DNA of 64,000 nucleotides, taken from contig JBBHKE010002816.1 of assembly GCA_037447655.1 (NCBI GenBank), positions 62,001-126,000 of the forward strand, read 5' to 3'. The position numbers and the translations under genes are program-made. This DNA is from Zygnema cylindricum. Taxonomy: Eukaryota; Streptophyta; Zygnematophyceae; Zygnematales; Zygnemataceae. Of this stretch, positions 63,489-64,000 are shown in pieces. Every line of letters begins with the position of its first letter. Position 1 is the stretch's first letter. The notes beneath the pieces are model-generated. The model was not told the DNA's origin and did no database searches. It saw only the letters and a list, made by a program, of their open reading frames with translations.

Positions 63489-64000
63489 TCATTCTCGTCA
63501 AACACCCGGTTGTCATAGATGAAGGGAAGTCATTTGACCCTTTTAAATATACCAAAAAGATAAGAATCAGATTTGATTCTGAAAATGAGGAGGAATCCAT
63601 CCTTCCCGAAAGGGACATGAGTGAAACAAGGATTGCACATTCAGAAGAGATCAAAGATATAGGCAATCCACCAGACCACTCACATATTCCTATGGACTTT
63701 GAGGAGACAGAAGAGGAGGGACCAGAATCGGCTTCCATGGATAGTGGAGCCGATGAGACACTAAGGAGAAATCTAAGACTTCCCTTCATCCCAGCTTCGG
63801 AGTTTGACGGGGGGGAGAAGGAGCAGCAAAAGGATCCAAGAAAAATAGGCGGCTCACAAGGTAACTAAGCTATCTCACCCATATGACCCTCAGTCATACT
63901 CGGAGGCATAAAACAGTTTGGAAAAATACAAATGGATTAGAGCCATAAATGATGAGATGGCCTCTATCATGGAAGCAAATACTTGGGAACTAGCGGACTA
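63489..64000 (+). pseudogene. Copia gag-pol remnant C4, second part
   Basis: The pol frame resumes with LVKHPVVIDEGKSFDPFKYT and runs into the acidic linker between integrase and reverse transcriptase, with a frameshift near 63810 in the Gly/Glu/Lys-rich stretch. The start of the reverse transcriptase (INDEMASIMEANTWELAD) reaches the window edge, so the element continues beyond it. Confidence 0.8.

Overview
This is a nuclear window from a eukaryote, about 64 kb, with spliced genes and dense transposable elements. A streptophyte (green-lineage) host fits best, possibly a charophyte-like alga with a repeat-rich genome. The reasons are a gene resembling plant HNH-like proteins, a TBCC/PORCINO-type tubulin cofactor, TTTAGG telomere-like repeats, and Ty1/copia and chromovirus (Ty3/gypsy) elements whose primer sites match plant-type initiator tRNA-Met. 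The species is an inference only.

Layout. 1-6.0 kb: a large inverted repeat, a copia-type solo LTR, a mariner-like MITE and otherwise empty DNA. 6.0-15.9 kb (+): a 10-exon gene for a 1921-residue protein with an N-terminal HNH-like domain, a SANT/Myb repeat, a coiled coil and a very long disordered Pro/Ser-rich tail. 17.9-19.2 kb (-): an intronless tubulin-binding cofactor C gene with a telomere-like minisatellite just upstream. 19.5-23.7 kb: dispersed repeats, no recognisable gene. 23.7-30.0 kb (-): a 9-exon secreted type-B carboxylesterase/cholinesterase-like gene (582 residues, complete Ser-Glu-His triad) with a hAT-like transposon in its last intron. 30.6-36.6 kb: a cluster of nested cut-and-paste elements with clean TAA or TA target duplications. 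36.7-64 kb: a retrotransposon graveyard containing an LTR with its primer site, a LINE-type reverse transcriptase remnant, four copia internal regions (two per strand), one nearly complete chromovirus (44495-51799) with an extra third ORF, a chimeric gypsy/copia fragment and a solo LTR.

The exon models of both spliced genes were built by hand from GT/AG sites. Phases agree at every junction and totals divide by three (5766 and 1749 nt).

The most unusual signals are in the retroelements. The copia primer-binding site matches the anticodon arm, not the 3' end, of initiator tRNA-Met, and the gag ATG lies inside it, opposite the tRNA's own CAU anticodon. The copia LTRs carry a conserved set of short hairpins with a compensatory base change, and an antisense tRNA-like segment. 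In the genes, the HNH plus SANT combination and the GHSGG nucleophile elbow of the esterase deserve a second look.
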